Positions 11,595 to 23,476 are shown, counted from the stretch's first letter. The stretch is 64,000 bases of DNA from Gigantopelta aegis (GCF_016097555.1 NC_054713.1:39606128-39670127); one strand, 5' to 3'. Translations and numbers: made by a program. The notes: generated from the letters alone by a model not told the origin.

Positions 11595-14500
11595 GTTCCT
11601 ATTTCACACGATAGTAAATATACATGGAGGAGGAACACACCATTGAAACCGGCCCGATTAGATTTTTTCTTAATATCAAAATCACTATATTCTTCTGTAA
11701 TAAACTGTAATATACATTATGGATATAGAACCGATCATTCGATGCTAAGTCTTAAGTTCGAATTAACTGAAAATATAAAACATAATACCTATTGGAAATT
11801 TAATAACTCACTTTTAAAATATAAATCTTACTTAATAATAATAAAAAACATAATTACTAATGTTAAGAGACAGTATGCTGTACTAGTCTGCAATCTGGAA
11901 GCAATCGATAATATTTTCTTAACGGAAATTGATTTTCAAATTAATGATCAATTATTTTTAGAAGTTTTACTTATGGAGATACAAGGCAAGACGATTTCCT
12001 ACTCATCTTATTTGAAAAAAGAAAATAGTAAACGGGACGAAAAATTAATTGAAGAAATAGAATCCTTAGAAAAAAAGCGATCATTTAGACTTTGAAAACA
12101 TTAATTCAAAACGAAAAGATTTAGAAAATTTGCGTCAAAAAACAATGGAATACATCAGATCGAGAGCTAGATGGATAGAAGAGGGTGAACGCATTACTAA
12201 TTACTTTTGTAACTTAGAAAATAGAAATTTTATTAGCAAATCCATAACAGTTATTGAAAAAAACGATGGTTCTATTATTACAGATAAAAAAGAAATTATG
12301 AACGAAACAAAAGAATTTTATCAAAAGCTTTATTCTCCTAAAGAAAGTATAAGCGACGCCAATCTAAATTATCTACTTTCAGATCAAGATTTAAACAAAT
12401 TAAGTAAAGAACAGGCTGATTCTGTAGAAGGTTTATTAACCTATGATGAATTATTAAATGCATTGAAGTGCACAAAACATAACAAAAGTCCAGGATCAGA
12501 TGGCTTTTCTGCAGAATTCTTCAAATGTTTTTGGAAAGACATAGGCTTTGTTCTCAGATCCCTTAATTATGCATTTATCAATGGTGAATTATCGGTTACT
12601 CAGAAACTAGGAATAATAACTTGTATACCTAAAGGTGATAAACCAAAACATTTTCTTAGCAACTGGCGACCGATATCACTTCTAAATGTTGTCTATAAAT
12701 TAGCATCTGCGTGTATATCCGAATGAATTAAAGAAGTACTTCATTTTCTTATTAATGAAGACCAAACTGGTTCCATGCCGGGTCGTTATATTGGTGACAA
12801 TATAAGGATATTGTATGATATTTTGTATTATACTGACTCGCATAATATTCCAGGAATATTTCTATGAGTAGATTTCGAAAAAGCATTCGACTCCATTTCA
12901 TGGTCATATATACATAAAACCCTTGAGTTTTTGGATTTGGAACAGATATTAAATGCTGGATTTCTGTTTTTTATCAAAATATAAAATCAAGTGTTACAGT
13001 TAATGGAAATATGTCTTCATCATTTAATATATATAGAGGCTGTAGGCAAGGTGATCCATTATCTCCTTATATATTTTTCTTCTCTGTGTAGAAATTCTTG
13101 CAGGACTTGTACGTAAAAATAAGCAAATTAAAGGCGTCTCAATAAACAATAAAGAATACCTAATTTCACAGTATGCCGATGATATTGATTTTATACTTGA
13201 TGGTAGTAGAACGTCTTTTGAAAAAGCAACAAATACCTTGAATATCTTTTCCGAATTATCAGGACTCAATATTAATTATGATAAATCAGAGGTAATTTGT
13301 ATTAGGAATAGTCCAATACGATATTTACAAAATCTTAATCTAAAATGGAATCCTCCTTCATTTAAAGCACTTAGAATTATTTTTAGTACCGACTTAAACG
13401 AAATGACCAAACTTAATTATAATTCTAAACTATTTGAAATTAAACAAATTATAAATACATGGATGAGAAGGTTGTTAACACCACTTGGAAGAATAGCTAT
13501 AATAAAATCTCTGTTAATAGCTTAGCTTAGTTATCTACTTCTAACATTACCAAATCCATCGGAAACATTTCAGAAAGAATTGCACACGATATTATTTTAA
13601 TTTGTATGGAATCAAAAGCCAGACAGGATAAAAAGAATAACTTTGTGTAAACCTGTTAATGAGGGAGGTCTCGGAATGATAGATATATTTAACTATGCTA
13701 AAGCTTTGAAAATTACATGGCTACGAAAATTGGAAACCAAAGATCGAAAATGGAAACCTATTCTTTTTGCATGTTTTCCACAACTCCGTAACATATCTCT
13801 ATTTGGTAATGATTTCCCCCAATTGTGCTTAAAACATGTAAAAAATCTTTTTTGGAAAGACTGTATCATTGCATTCCGTGACTTCTCGTCATTAATTAAT
13901 GTTTCATCTTTTGAAGACTTTTTATCAGAGCCAATTTTTTATAATTCCAATATAAAAATTAACAGCAAATCTTTTTTTTTGAAAAAGAAATGGCTTGGGA
14001 AAGGTGTATCTCAAATCTGTGATCTTGTTGATGAATACGGCAACTTTTTAACTTTAACCGCATTTAATAATTTATACAAATTAAATGCATCTTTTTTAGA
14101 GTATCAAGGAGTTAGTAACTCACTTAAGGCTTACCTTAGGAAGACAAAACTGAATATAACAGAAACAAATATTCCTTTAGATGATTCTCCCGTTCAACGA
14201 AAACTTTGTTCTATTAGAAATGGCTCGAAACTATATTATTACACACTTGTAACTTCTGAAAAGCCAAATTCTGCAACATCAAAATGGCAAAATTATTTTA
14301 TTTCAGACCTTAATTGAAACACTATTTATTTAAAACCATTTGTAACCACGCAAGAAATAAAACTTAGATGGTTCCAATATAGAATACTTCATGGAATATT
14401 AACTACTAATAGTTTTGCATATAAATTAAAATTAATTGACAGTGAAACGTGTACGTTTTGTCATGAAGAAAAAGAATCTATAGTGCATTTATTTTGGGAA

Positions 14501-14835
14501 TGTAAAATTGTTCAGAATTTTTGGAATGATTATTTAAATTGGTTATCAAACTCATGTAAGCATATATGTAACTTAACGCTTTCTCTTGAGCTAGTAATAT
14601 TTGGATGTAAAGATAATATTAAAACAGATAATGTTTTTGACCTGCTACTATTATTAGCTAAATATTTTTTATATAAATGTAAAGTGCAAAGGGTCGAATT
14701 AGATATTATACATTTCCAAAACGAAGCTAAACAAAGATATAATGTAGAAAAATGTATTTATCTTAGTAAGAACAATCTTAATAAATTCTTCACCAAGTGG
14801 TCAGTGTATTATTCTCTCTTTGAACAGACCTAATT
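11595..14835 (+). mobile_element. L1-like non-LTR retrotransposon (LINE), 5'-truncated and decayed
   Basis: The element begins inside the endonuclease domain: ARLDFFLIS and GYRTDHSMLSL, near 11655-11755, are its C-terminal part. The link region (WKFNNSLL) follows. Reverse transcriptase starts at about 12130 with NKSPGSDGFSAEFF near 12480 and NWRPISLLN near 12660. Catalytic motif A is VDFEKAFDSISW near 12870, motif B is CRQGDPLSPYIF near 13040 and motif C is QYADDIDF near 13170. The C-terminal part (13640-14830) ends with a zinc-binding-like CTFC...HLFWEC near 14450-14510. It carries at least six breaks, including in-frame stops at about 12093, 12724, 12865 and 13523 and frame changes near 12960 and 13090. 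It cannot make a working protein. Style is L1/Tx1-type rather than RTE or CR1. No clear poly-A tail or target duplication was found. Confidence 0.88.
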
Positions 14836-15005
14836 TTTGTAACTTTCCTTTGCATCGTCTTGTTCCCAGCGGTCCATGCATTAATAATGTAGATATATAT
14901 ATATCATGTGCGTATTTTAAATATCGTTCATACAATGGAAAAGGACGAAAGTGTTGGGGTTTTTTTTGCGTGAGAGAGAGATAAATGGATAGCTACATTG
15001 ATTAG

Positions 15006-15010
<5 letters not shown>

Positions 15011-15098
<88 letters not shown>
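15011..15098. repeat. (GA)n microsatellite
   Basis: An uninterrupted GA dinucleotide run is followed by G-rich sequence to about 15150. The apparent Arg-Glu open frame is a repeat artefact. Confidence 0.97.
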
Positions 15099-15101
<3 letters not shown>

Positions 15102-15334
15102 ATGGAGAGGGGGTGGAGAGGGGGTGGAGGTGGGGTGGGTGGGGTTTGGATGTCAGTACCCTAAAGTATTATATTATGTTATTTTATTATTTTTATGTAA
15201 ACAACCCATGTTTTTCCCTTGGCATGTGTTGTTCTAATTGTAAACAAGGAGCTGGCAATAAAAAAATAAAATAAAATAAAAACATTCACACGACAGTATA
15301 TTTTTAGTCTTATTTTTCATCTGTATTGTGACTA

Positions 15335-15600
15335 CAAATTATGTAATAAACTCAAAGAAGATCACATGAGGCAAAGAAAAAATTAAACTAACTAAATAAA
15401 CATTTTCCAAACAAACAAAAAGAACGCCTCCCAATCAAAAAAACCCCCAACAAATAAAAAAAAAACCCAACAAATAAAAAAAATAAAAAAAGTAAGACTT
15501 GTTTTAACAGATTAATTTCAATGAATGTTTCACCTGAAATGTATCAAAATTGTTTTAAAACCTGTCAATTTATCAACATTATAAATGTCAACCTTTCTTC
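15335..15600 (+). repeat. Dispersed repeat, paralogous to 21107-21455
   Basis: GTAATAAACTCAAAGAAGATC, an A- and C-rich middle, and AACCTGTCAATTTA occur in the same order here and at 21107-21455. The middle has drifted into homopolymer runs. No coding content. Confidence 0.65.
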
Positions 15601-15689
15601 TTGAAAATCTATTCTATTTAGCTTCATCTTCTGCTACTGATTAAATCTAGTTATATATTTACTTAGTTACTACTCTTGCAGCGCCTTTT

Positions 15690-15996
15690 TAACAGTTTCA
15701 CATCGCTTTGACCGCTTCTCCTCTTTTAGCCTGCTGCAGAATCGAACCACCTCACTGGATCGTTCAGCTGATTTTTTTTCACTTTCCAACCAGTGTACCA
15801 CAACTGGTCAAAGGCCGTGGTATGTGCTTTGCTGTTTGTCGGAAAGTGCATATAAAAGATCCCTTGCTGCATTAAGAACATGTTTCGGGTTTCTTACATT
15901 GACTACGAGTCAGAATTACCAAATATTTGACATCCAAAAGCCGATGATTACTATATATCAGTAGCTCTAGTGGTGTCGTGAAACAAAACAAACTTT
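15690..15996 (+). repeat. tRNA-derived SINE, third head type with tail 2
   Basis: It carries the SINE core (CCAACCAGTGTACCACAACT, then CATATAAAAGATCCCTTG) and the tail-2 block (GACATCCAAAAGCCGATGAT, then GTGGTGTCGTGAAACAAAAC). The head includes CGAACCACCTCACTGGATC, matching the SINE at 54478 rather than the two common heads. Confidence 0.8.
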
Positions 15997-15999
15997 TTT

Positions 16000-17120
16000 T
16001 TAACTTTTAATCTGCACTGCCGACTTCCGTCTCTCATTGCGCAAGGATCTTGTTGAGGTTCACTCAATTACCATAAACACGTCGTGCTAAATATTGCATA
16101 CAAAGATGAACTCCAATGCAACCCTAATGGAGGCCACCATCTTTGTTACAATATTTTAACAATATCATATTAATATCACTTACATTTAGTTGTTCAACTT
16201 GAGATATACTCATTTGACATGTCACTTCCCAAAGATTAAATACAATAAACGTTATTCCATCCGATGTTTCTGTTGTAACAACTATTGTAATCCACATTAT
16301 TTGCTAACTTTCCACCATATTTTGGTTGGTGGAAATATTGTTTTTCGACATGTTACAAAAGAGTTCATTACAATATGCGTAGCAAATGTATTGCGACCAC
16401 AATCCCTACTGTAAACAACGTTTTCATCCATTTCTTTTTTCAAAACATTTCACTGCAAATTACATTTGTATCATTTCCTTGACAACATAATACATGGTGA
16501 AAATATTCTTCGACATTTTATGACGACAAAATACTTCGTGTAACTGACATTTTTATTGACTCAAAAATAAAAGACCAACTCTGTCCCCATCAAAAGTGCC
16601 ATTTGTTAATAATTTATGTAGGTTTTTAAGTCTGTTTAATATACTAAACTCTATATTTTGTTATTATTTTGATGATCTTTTGAATAACTGGATGTGTTTT
16701 GTAATATGTGTGTAATTATGTATAATAAACTAATCGAATTTCATTCATTCATTCATTCATTTGGTGTCTAACATATGGCTATTTTGACCACTTCACGCCC
16801 CAAATATTTACTACGAGTTATAATTACCATAACTGACATCCAATAGCTGATGATTAATTAATTAATGTGCTCTAGTAGGGTCGTTAAACAAAACAACCAA
16901 ACAAACAAACGATGGCTTGGAGGTCAAATGAGCGATTGTGTAATGTCGCAATTCCTGTGACGTGGCTAGTACACGTTTATCACTTTGCTTTAATAAGTCA
17001 TCATAATTAGGTAATTTCCCACTGTTACCATCACAGGATAAAGCCGATATGCTACGTCTTTAACCAGTTATTCTCTATATTTCCTGTCTTTACATTTTGG
17101 CACAGCTCTTTACTTGATGC
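16000..17120. other. No gene; SINE tail fragment and short (ATTC)n
   Basis: An (ATTC)n run of about five units lies at 16739-16761. A tail-2 SINE fragment (TGACATCCAATAGCTGATGA, then GTCGTTAAACAAAACAACC) lies at 16805-16905. I see nothing else assignable. Confidence 0.6.
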
Positions 17121-17121
17121 T

Positions 17122-17537
17122 AGACGTAGCCCAGTGGTATAGCGTTAGTCTGATGCTCGGCCGGTCTAAGATCGATCCCCGTCTCGTTCTAGCCTGTGCA
17201 CCAATACTGATATACCCGATGTCGTGGTATGTGCAATCCAGTATGTGGAATTGTGCATGTAAAAGACCACTTGCTACTAATGACAACAAATTGTAAGTGT
17301 TACTTCTTTAAATCTATAGGAGTTGGTCATGTTGAGACAGAGGTTTCTCAATTAACCTCTGTCTGTGTGTATATCTGTCTCTCTATTTGTCCCTCTGTCT
17401 GTATGTCTGTCTGTATGTATCCAGAAAATTATCTACCCTTGCAACAATACATAATGCAACATTGTATTACAAATGAGATACAGAAACACGAGATCATATT
17501 TATCGTACGAATTTCACACAGGCAGGCAGACAGACCA
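17122..17537 (+). repeat. SINE head-1 composite with CTGT-rich tail, copy 1
   Basis: It begins GACGTAGCCCAGTGGTAT, a Pol III A-box-like head, with GATCGATCCCC as B-box-like sequence. It continues with a diverged SINE core. It then leaves the usual tails and enters TAAGTGTTACTTCTTTAAAT, a block shared only with 21457-21898, followed by CTGTCTG-rich sequence. Its 3' part is the target of the TIR transposon at 17538. Confidence 0.78.
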
Positions 17538-18048
17538 TAGTCCGGCTCCCAGATACCAATTTTCATAAGAAAACTGCATATTATGAAGATTTTATGAAAC
17601 TTTCAGGGATTGAAGGTAACATATATGGTTTCAATCTCAGAAGGGGTGCCCACTCATCCAGGCACTATTTTTAAGATGGCCGCCATTTTTCAAAATGGCC
17701 AACGTTTTTCGCGGTGCGAACACTAAAAATGACAGAAATAACCGATTTCAATGATCTTAGTGTCGATTCATATGTTTTTGACAACTCTAAAACTGAAATT
17801 CGAACTGAATTTCGAAAATCCAATATGGCAACCCGTAGTGGTCATTTTCCAAGATGGCGGCCATTATTTAAAAAACTAAATAATAATTAACCAATTTTCA
17901 CAATCTTGGTGTCGATTTATAGTAAGATAGATTATGAGGTTTAAACTTTGGAAAATCGAATATTGTGATCAGTAACGGCCACTTTCCAAGATGGCTGTCA
18001 TTTTTTGGGAACTTGAATAACTATTGAGACTGAATAATTCTGGTGTCA
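17538..18048 (+). repeat. Left terminal inverted repeat of the Academ-like element
   Basis: About 510 bp is inverted-repeated at 20279-20801 with moderate divergence. It contains three diverged sub-units of about 170 bp. Each carries an AAGATGGC(C/G)GCCAT-like word (near 17673, 17850 and 17989) and a GTGTCGATT word. Confidence 0.88.
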
Positions 18049-18049
18049 A

Positions 18050-20275
18050 CCTATGTTGTTTTTGTTCGAAGAAAATGGCGAGCAAGTTGCATTTGAAGAT
18101 TCGTGTTCGGAAGAAGCTAAACAGCATCCACTGTTCAAGTATTGGCTCATATCACTTCAGCTCTTGAAGCTTCTCTTCAAATTTGTCCGCTCGATTCGTC
18201 AATGCAACTTTGGTTTGTACCTCACTTCACTGAAGAAGATGCTACCATGGTTTTTCGTAATGGACCACCCAAACTACTCGCGTTGGCTTTCGGTACATGT
18301 GAAAGACCTTGTCGAACTCGAAACTACTGCACCTGCCATCTACCGAAGATTTCTTAACTCATAGGCCATTTTCGGCGATTGGAATTGATCAAGCCCATGA
18401 GCAAAACAACGCTGTTGCCAAAGGTGATGGAGGTGCTATCGGACTTACTGAAGACAATGATGCCTTACGTAGATGGAATATAGTTGGTTCATTACTGAGT
18501 GAACTTATCAACGAATTCGAGGTTGATCTCAACAAGAACTTTGCTCCTGTAAATCCGAAACACCATGAGCAGTATCGATCCTTTCAAACGAAGTTCTTGA
18601 AGAAAGTTCAGTCTGTGCGGGATTCATTCAACGAGTTTGGTAACCCATTCAGTGATGACAGTTCAGAGCTATTCGTCTTAAACTCAAAGGTCGTCGTTCA
18701 AGCTGACATTGTGGAAAAGATGAGGGAGCAGAATCAACTGGAATGGAATGTTACAACAAGTTTCGAGAAGAAAGATTTGTTCGGAGAACAGAGCCACTGG
18801 ATGCAGCAATTACTCGAACAAATCTACCACTATTTGCAAGTAAGAAGACGTGTCGCACAAAGGCCAATGGACATGTCCGTATCCTTAAATTGGATGTAGA
18901 GTGTTCTCCAGATTGTTCATCATCAGCCAGAACCGTCAGCTAGATCTAGATACATTCTTTCAGTGTGCAAATCAACCATTTCCTGATGCCTTGTCTGCAG
19001 ATGGTGATCTCTATCTCGGGCAGAAAGCTGACCTGTTCGGACTGTTGGAAACTGTGCCAGACAATGCTGACAACACAGTAAGCAACCGTGTCACATGTGA
19101 TGGTTTCATCATTGACGTAGCTGCACTCGTTAGCATCTTGCAACCCGGAAAAGAACTGAAAGCATTTGACCAGTACTAATCGAACACGTTTGCTCCTCAT
19201 CTCACCAAACAAGTCACAACAGTTAATGCTACTCGTCTTGATGTTGTTTGGGATGCATACGTAAAAGATAGCTTGAAAGAGCAGACGCTACAGAAACAGG
19301 GTACAGGGGTGAAGATGGTTGTCCGGTTATCAGGTGCACTGCCCAGACGTTGGAAGGATTTCCTGAGAAATTCAGACAACAAACAGTTATTTGACTTACT
19401 TTCATCCTTGACCATTGAAAGGATGAGTAGTACGATGGCAGTTGTATGCAATATCCACAACAGTGTACACCAGTCAGCATCTGCATCAACCCTTCTACCC
19501 ACCGTAAAGCATGAAGAGGCGGATACCAGGATATTCGTACATCTAACAGATATGGTAACAGACGGAATAACCAAGATAGGCATTCGGACAGTAGATACAG
19601 ATGTGTTAGTCCTTGCTTTAGCTAGCTTTTACAAGTTATATGCTATAGGACTACGAGAACTGTGGTTGTTATTCGGAACAGGCAAGAACTATAGAAATAT
19701 TCTTATACATAGAATTGCTGGTGAAATTGGTACCGAAATGTGCTCAGCTCTTCCTGGCTTCCACGCGTATAGTGGGTGTGACACTGTGTCTGCCTTTGTT
19801 GGCAGAGGGAAGAAAACAGCCTGGCAAACGTGGAAGGCTTTCCCAGCAGTTACGTCGGAATTCACCAATATATCTACTGTGTTACGTTCGTTACCTGATG
19901 ATGTATTTAGGAACTTAGAGCGCTTCACATGCTTGATGTACTCATCTAGCACTGAACAAACAGAGGTCAACATGCTCCGAAAAGAACAGTTCACCATTGG
20001 GAACAAACGACTCGAAAGTCTGCCTCCAAGGAAGGAAGCATTACTACGTGCAGCGTTTCAAAGTCGCCATGTTTGGGGGAAGTCGCGCGAGGGGAGGGCA
20101 GAAAACTATAGTCACTGGGAGCCTAAGTGGTCCACTTTAGATGAACCATGCAAATCTTGTCAAGAGTTAGTCAAGTGCAGATTCACGAAGGGATGTTCGA
20201 GGGCTTGCTCCTGCAGAAAAGCTCAACTCAAATGCACTCTTCTTTGCCACTGCCAAGATGAATGTTCGGAGTAAA
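18050..20275 (+). pseudogene. Transposon protein with FEN1/XPG-like nuclease region and CXC-type Cys-rich C-terminus (pseudogene)
   Basis: The conserved order is as follows. FKYW...AMLPWFF-like sequence comes first, then DHPNYSRWLSVHVKDL (about 18260-18320). GIDQAHEQNN with GDGGAIGLTE (about 18385-18450) follows, then RRTEPLDAAITRTNLPLF (about 18780-18835) and FSRLFIISQNR (about 18903). The nuclease-like region has HEEADTRIFVH (19510), DTDVLVLAL (about 19598) and YSGCDTVSAFVGRGKK (about 19769). This order and spacing resemble the EA-E, D-D and GCD motifs of FEN1/XPG nucleases. The C-terminus has ten cysteines in CKSC...CSRACSC...CTLLCHC (about 20150-20270), like tesmin/TSO1 CXC motifs. Frame changes occur near 18355, 18745 and 18895, and an in-frame TAA at 19177-19179. 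The 1-kb end from 19180 to 20274 is still open. Proteins of this kind occur in many copies in invertebrate genomes (recall, not searched). Confidence 0.75.
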
Positions 20276-20278
20276 TAT

Positions 20279-20801
20279 GTAAGTTGACACCAGAGATTAC
20301 CTCCGACAACTAAGCCCAATTTCACTTTCATGGAACACAGTGGCCATCTTGGAAAGTGGCCGTTACTGATCACAATATTCGATTTTCCAAATTTTAAACC
20401 TGATAATCTTTCTTACTATGGTCAAAAAGATATAAATCGACACCAAGATTGTGAAAATCGGTTATTAATTTTTTCATAAATAATGGCGGCCATCTTGGAA
20501 AATGGCCGCTACGGGTCGCCATGTCGGATTTTCGAAATTATAAACTCAATATTCAGTTTTAGAGTTGTCAAAAACATATGAATCGACACTAAGATCATTG
20601 AAATCGGTTATTTCTATTCTTTTTAGTGTTCGCACCTCAAAAAACGGTGGCCATTTTGAAAAATGGCGGCCATCTTGAAAATAGTGCCCGGATGAGTGGG
20701 CACCCCTTCTGAGATTGAAGCCATATATGTTACCTTCAATCCCTGAAAGTTTCATAAAATCTTCAAAATATGCAGTTTTTTTCTGTGTGGGACCCAGACT
20801 A
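20279..20801 (-). repeat. Right terminal inverted repeat of the Academ-like element
   Basis: Inverted copy of 17538-18048. GGCGGCCATCTT words recur at about 20484 and 20664, and GGCCATCTTGG at about 20342. Its inner edge lies only a few bases after the stop of the transposon gene, so the 3' end of the transcript would run into the TIR. Confidence 0.88.
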
Positions 20802-20804
20802 CCA

Positions 20805-21045
20805 AGTTGTGATAAAATAAAGACATAAAATAAAGGTGTTAAACATTTTACCTGTGCTGGTGCACTTATGATAAAATAAAGACATAAAATAAAGGTGTTA
20901 AACATTTTACCTGTGCTGGTGCAATTATGTTAAAATAAAGACATAAAATAAAGGTGTTAAACATTTTACCTGTGCTGGTGCACTTATGATAAAATAAAGA
21001 CATAAAATAAAGGTGTTAAACATTTTACCTGTGCTGGTAAAGCCA
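20805..21045 (+). repeat. 59-bp tandem repeat, about four copies
   Basis: The unit contains AGACATAAAATAAAGGTGTT and ACCTGTGCTGGTGCACTTAT. Starts at 20821, 20880, 20939 and 20998 give a 59-bp period. One related unit stands alone at 11345-11412. Confidence 0.93.
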
Positions 21046-21106
21046 TCTATGAAAAAGCCATCTATGTAATATAGACGACATAAGAAATTGGTTTTTTTTA
21101 CCGTTT

Positions 21107-21455
21107 TATATGTAATAAACTCAAAGAAGATCACAAAAGACAAAGAAAAAAGCAAACAAAATAAATAAATAAATAAATAAATAAAACAAAATAAAATAAG
21201 CAAACAAACTCTTTCCCCAAAATGACCCCCCCCCCCCCCCCCCAAAACAAATTATAAAAAAATTTACCAAACAAACAAAAAACATCCCCTCCCTTCCCCT
21301 CCAAAACAACAACAACAAAAAGAAAATAAATTTAAAAAATAATAATAATAATAACAAACCCAAACATACAAAAACAACAAAACAAAAATGTTTTAACTTT
21401 CATTTCAATGAACTTTCCAACTGAAATATATCAATGTTTTTTAAACCTGTCAATT
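21107..21455 (+). repeat. Dispersed repeat, paralogous to 15335-15600
   Basis: It has the same ends as the 15.3-kb copy (AATAAACTCAAAGAAGATCAC and AACCTGTCAATTTA). The centre is now (AAAT)n, a C run at 21228-21242 and A-rich DNA. Confidence 0.65.
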
Positions 21456-21456
21456 T

Positions 21457-21898
21457 AGTCTGATGTTCGGCCGGTCTAAGATCGATCCCCGTCAATGGAC
21501 CTATTGGGTTATTTCTCGTTCCAGCCTGTGCACCAATAATGATATATCAGATGCTGTGGTCTGTGCTATCCTGGATGTGGGATTGTGAATATAAAAGATA
21601 ACTTGCTACTAATGAAAATAAATTGTAAGTGTTACTTCTTTAAATCTATAGGAGTTGGTCATGTTGAGGCAGAGGTTTCTCCAATAACCTCTGTCTGTCT
21701 CTGTCTGACTGTCTTTCTGCCTATCTGCCTGTCTCTCTCATTCTTTGTCTGTCTGTCTGTATGTCTGTCTCTCTATCTGTCCCTCTGTATTTCTGTCTGT
21801 ATGTATCAAGAATATTCTCTACCCCTGCAACAATACATAATGTACCATTTTATTACAAACGAGATGCAGCAAAACGAGTTCATGTTTATCGTATGATT
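21457..21898 (+). repeat. SINE head-1 composite with CTGT-rich tail, copy 2
   Basis: It parallels 17137-17520: head remnant CGGCCGGTCTAAGATCGATC, core, the TAAGTGTTACTTCTTTAAAT block, TTGAGGCAGAGGTTTCTC and CTGTCTGT-rich DNA. It shows that this composite is a repeated family in its own right. Confidence 0.78.
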
Positions 21899-21906
21899 CC
21901 CTCGTG

Positions 21907-23064
21907 TGTCATAATTAAATCGTGTATCCGTTTGACATTATCGTTTAACGACTGACTGTCACCTCTTTCCGTGTAGTTGTCATAATTAAATCGTATACCC
22001 GTTTGACATTATCGTTTAACGACTGACTGTCACCTCTTTCCGTGTAGTTGTCATAATTAAATCGTATATCCGTTTTACATTATAGTTTAACGACTGGCTG
22101 TCACCTCTTTCCGTGTGGTTGTCATAATTAAATCGTGTATCCGTTTGACATTATCGTTTAACGACTGACTGTCACCTCTTTCCGTGTGGTTGTCATAATT
22201 AAATCGTATATCCGTTTGACATTATCGTTTAACGACTGACTGTCACCTCTTTCCGTGTGGTTGTCATAATTAAATCGTATATCCGTTTGACATTATCGTT
22301 TAACGACTGACTGTCACCTCTTTCCGTGTGGTTGTCATAATTAAATCGTATATCCGTTTTACATTATAGTTTAACGACTGGCTGTCACCTCTTTCCGTGT
22401 GGTTGTCATAATTAAATCGTATATCCGTTTGACATTATCGTTTAACGACTTGTTTTCACCTCTTTCCGTGTGGTTGTCATAATTAAATCGTATATCCGTT
22501 TTACATTATCGTTTAACGACTGACTGTCACCACTTTCCGTGTGGTTGTCATAATTAAATCGTATATCCGTTTGATATTATCGTTTAACGACTGACTGTCA
22601 CAATAGTACACCTCTTTCCGTGTGGTTGTCATAATTAAATCGTATATCCGTTTGACATTATCGTTTAACGACTGACTGTCACCTCTTTCCGTGTGGTTGT
22701 CATAATTAAATCGTATATCCGTTTGACATTATCGTTTAACGACTGTCTGTCACAAGAGTACACCTCTTTCCGTGTGGTTGTCATAATTAAATCGTATATC
22801 CGTTTTACATTATAGTTTAACGACTGACTGTCACCTCTTTCCGTGTGGTTGTCATAATTAAATCGTATTTCGTTTGACATTATCGTTTAACGACTGACTG
22901 TCACCTCTTTCCGTGTGGTTGTCATAATTAAATCGTATATCCGTTTGACATTATCGTTTAACGACTGACTGTCACCTCTTTCCGTGTGGTTGTCATAATT
23001 AAATCGTATATCCGTTTGACATTATCGTTTAACGACTGGCTGTCACCTCTTTCCGAGTGGCTGT
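21907..23064. repeat. 71-bp satellite array, about 16 copies
   Basis: Units begin TGTCATAATTAAATCG and start at 21907, 21978, 22049, 22120, 22191, 22262, 22333 and 22404, an exact 71-bp step. Sub-variants with CATTATAGTTTAACGACTGG recur at 22049 and 22333 (284 bp, four units apart), suggesting a higher-order repeat. Some later units carry an extra short block (CAATAGTACA or CAAGAGTACA). There are no spacers, so it is not a CRISPR array. Confidence 0.97.
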
Positions 23065-23067
23065 CAT

Positions 23068-23330
23068 AAGGACATGTTTTATTTAACGACGCTCACAACA
23101 CATTTTATTTACGGTTATATGGCGTCAGACATATGGTTAAGGACTACACAAATTGTGAGAGGAAACCCGCTGTCGCTACTTCATGGGCTATTCTTTTCGA
23201 TTAGCAGCAAGGGATCTTTTATATGCACCATCCCACAGACATACCACGGCCTTTGATATACCAGTCGTGGTGCATTGGCTGGAACGAGAAATAGCCCAAT
23301 GGGTCCACCAACGGGGATCGATCCTGCCCC
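23068..23330 (-). repeat. SINE (minus strand), core plus tail 1, inserted in the satellite edge
   Basis: On the minus strand it reads core then tail 1: TGACGCCATATAACCG-like, then the GTCGTTAAATAAAAC end. Satellite-like sequence with GACTGGCTGTCATAAG continues on its far side at 23365-23385, so the SINE landed in the diverged end of the 71-bp array. Confidence 0.85.
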
Positions 23331-23476
23331 TAGCTGTCTTAACAGTACATCTATTTCTGACTGGCTGTCATAAGAGTACATCTCTTTCTGGTTGACTGAC
23401 AGGGTATAACACATGGACTAATTTCTTCATTCATCAATTTTTATTTTTTAAATGTAAGTTGATCATTTTCTACATG
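23331..23476. other. Diverged satellite remnant
   Basis: TGACTGGCTGTCATAAGAG and GAGTACATCTCTTTC words echo the variant units of the 71-bp array. No gene. Confidence 0.6.

Larger units (their letters stand above)
17538..20801 (+). mobile_element. Academ-like TIR DNA transposon carrying an XPG/FEN1-type nuclease gene (decayed)
   Basis: The element is 3264 bp with long inverted ends. The left begins TAGTCCGGCTCCCA and the right ends TGGGACCCAGACTA. The 3-bp CCA flanks it on both sides (17535-17537 and 20802-20804). The relative of the empty site at 11330-11412 joins the two flanks without the element, which supports a 3-bp target duplication. Inside is one decayed gene on the plus strand. A 3-4 bp target duplication together with an XPG-like nuclease and a Cys-rich finger is what has been described for the Academ superfamily, as I recall it. 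The assignment is by motif and structure only. The element has at least three frameshifts and one stop in its gene, so it is inactive by itself. Confidence 0.75.

Noticed and set aside
20805-21045. Minus-strand open frames with repeated NTFILCLYF-like peptides
   Set aside because: Translation of the 59-bp tandem repeat.
21907-23064. Regular direct repeats that could suggest a CRISPR array
   Set aside because: The 71-bp units are head to tail with no unique spacers, and the context is an animal genome; it is a satellite.
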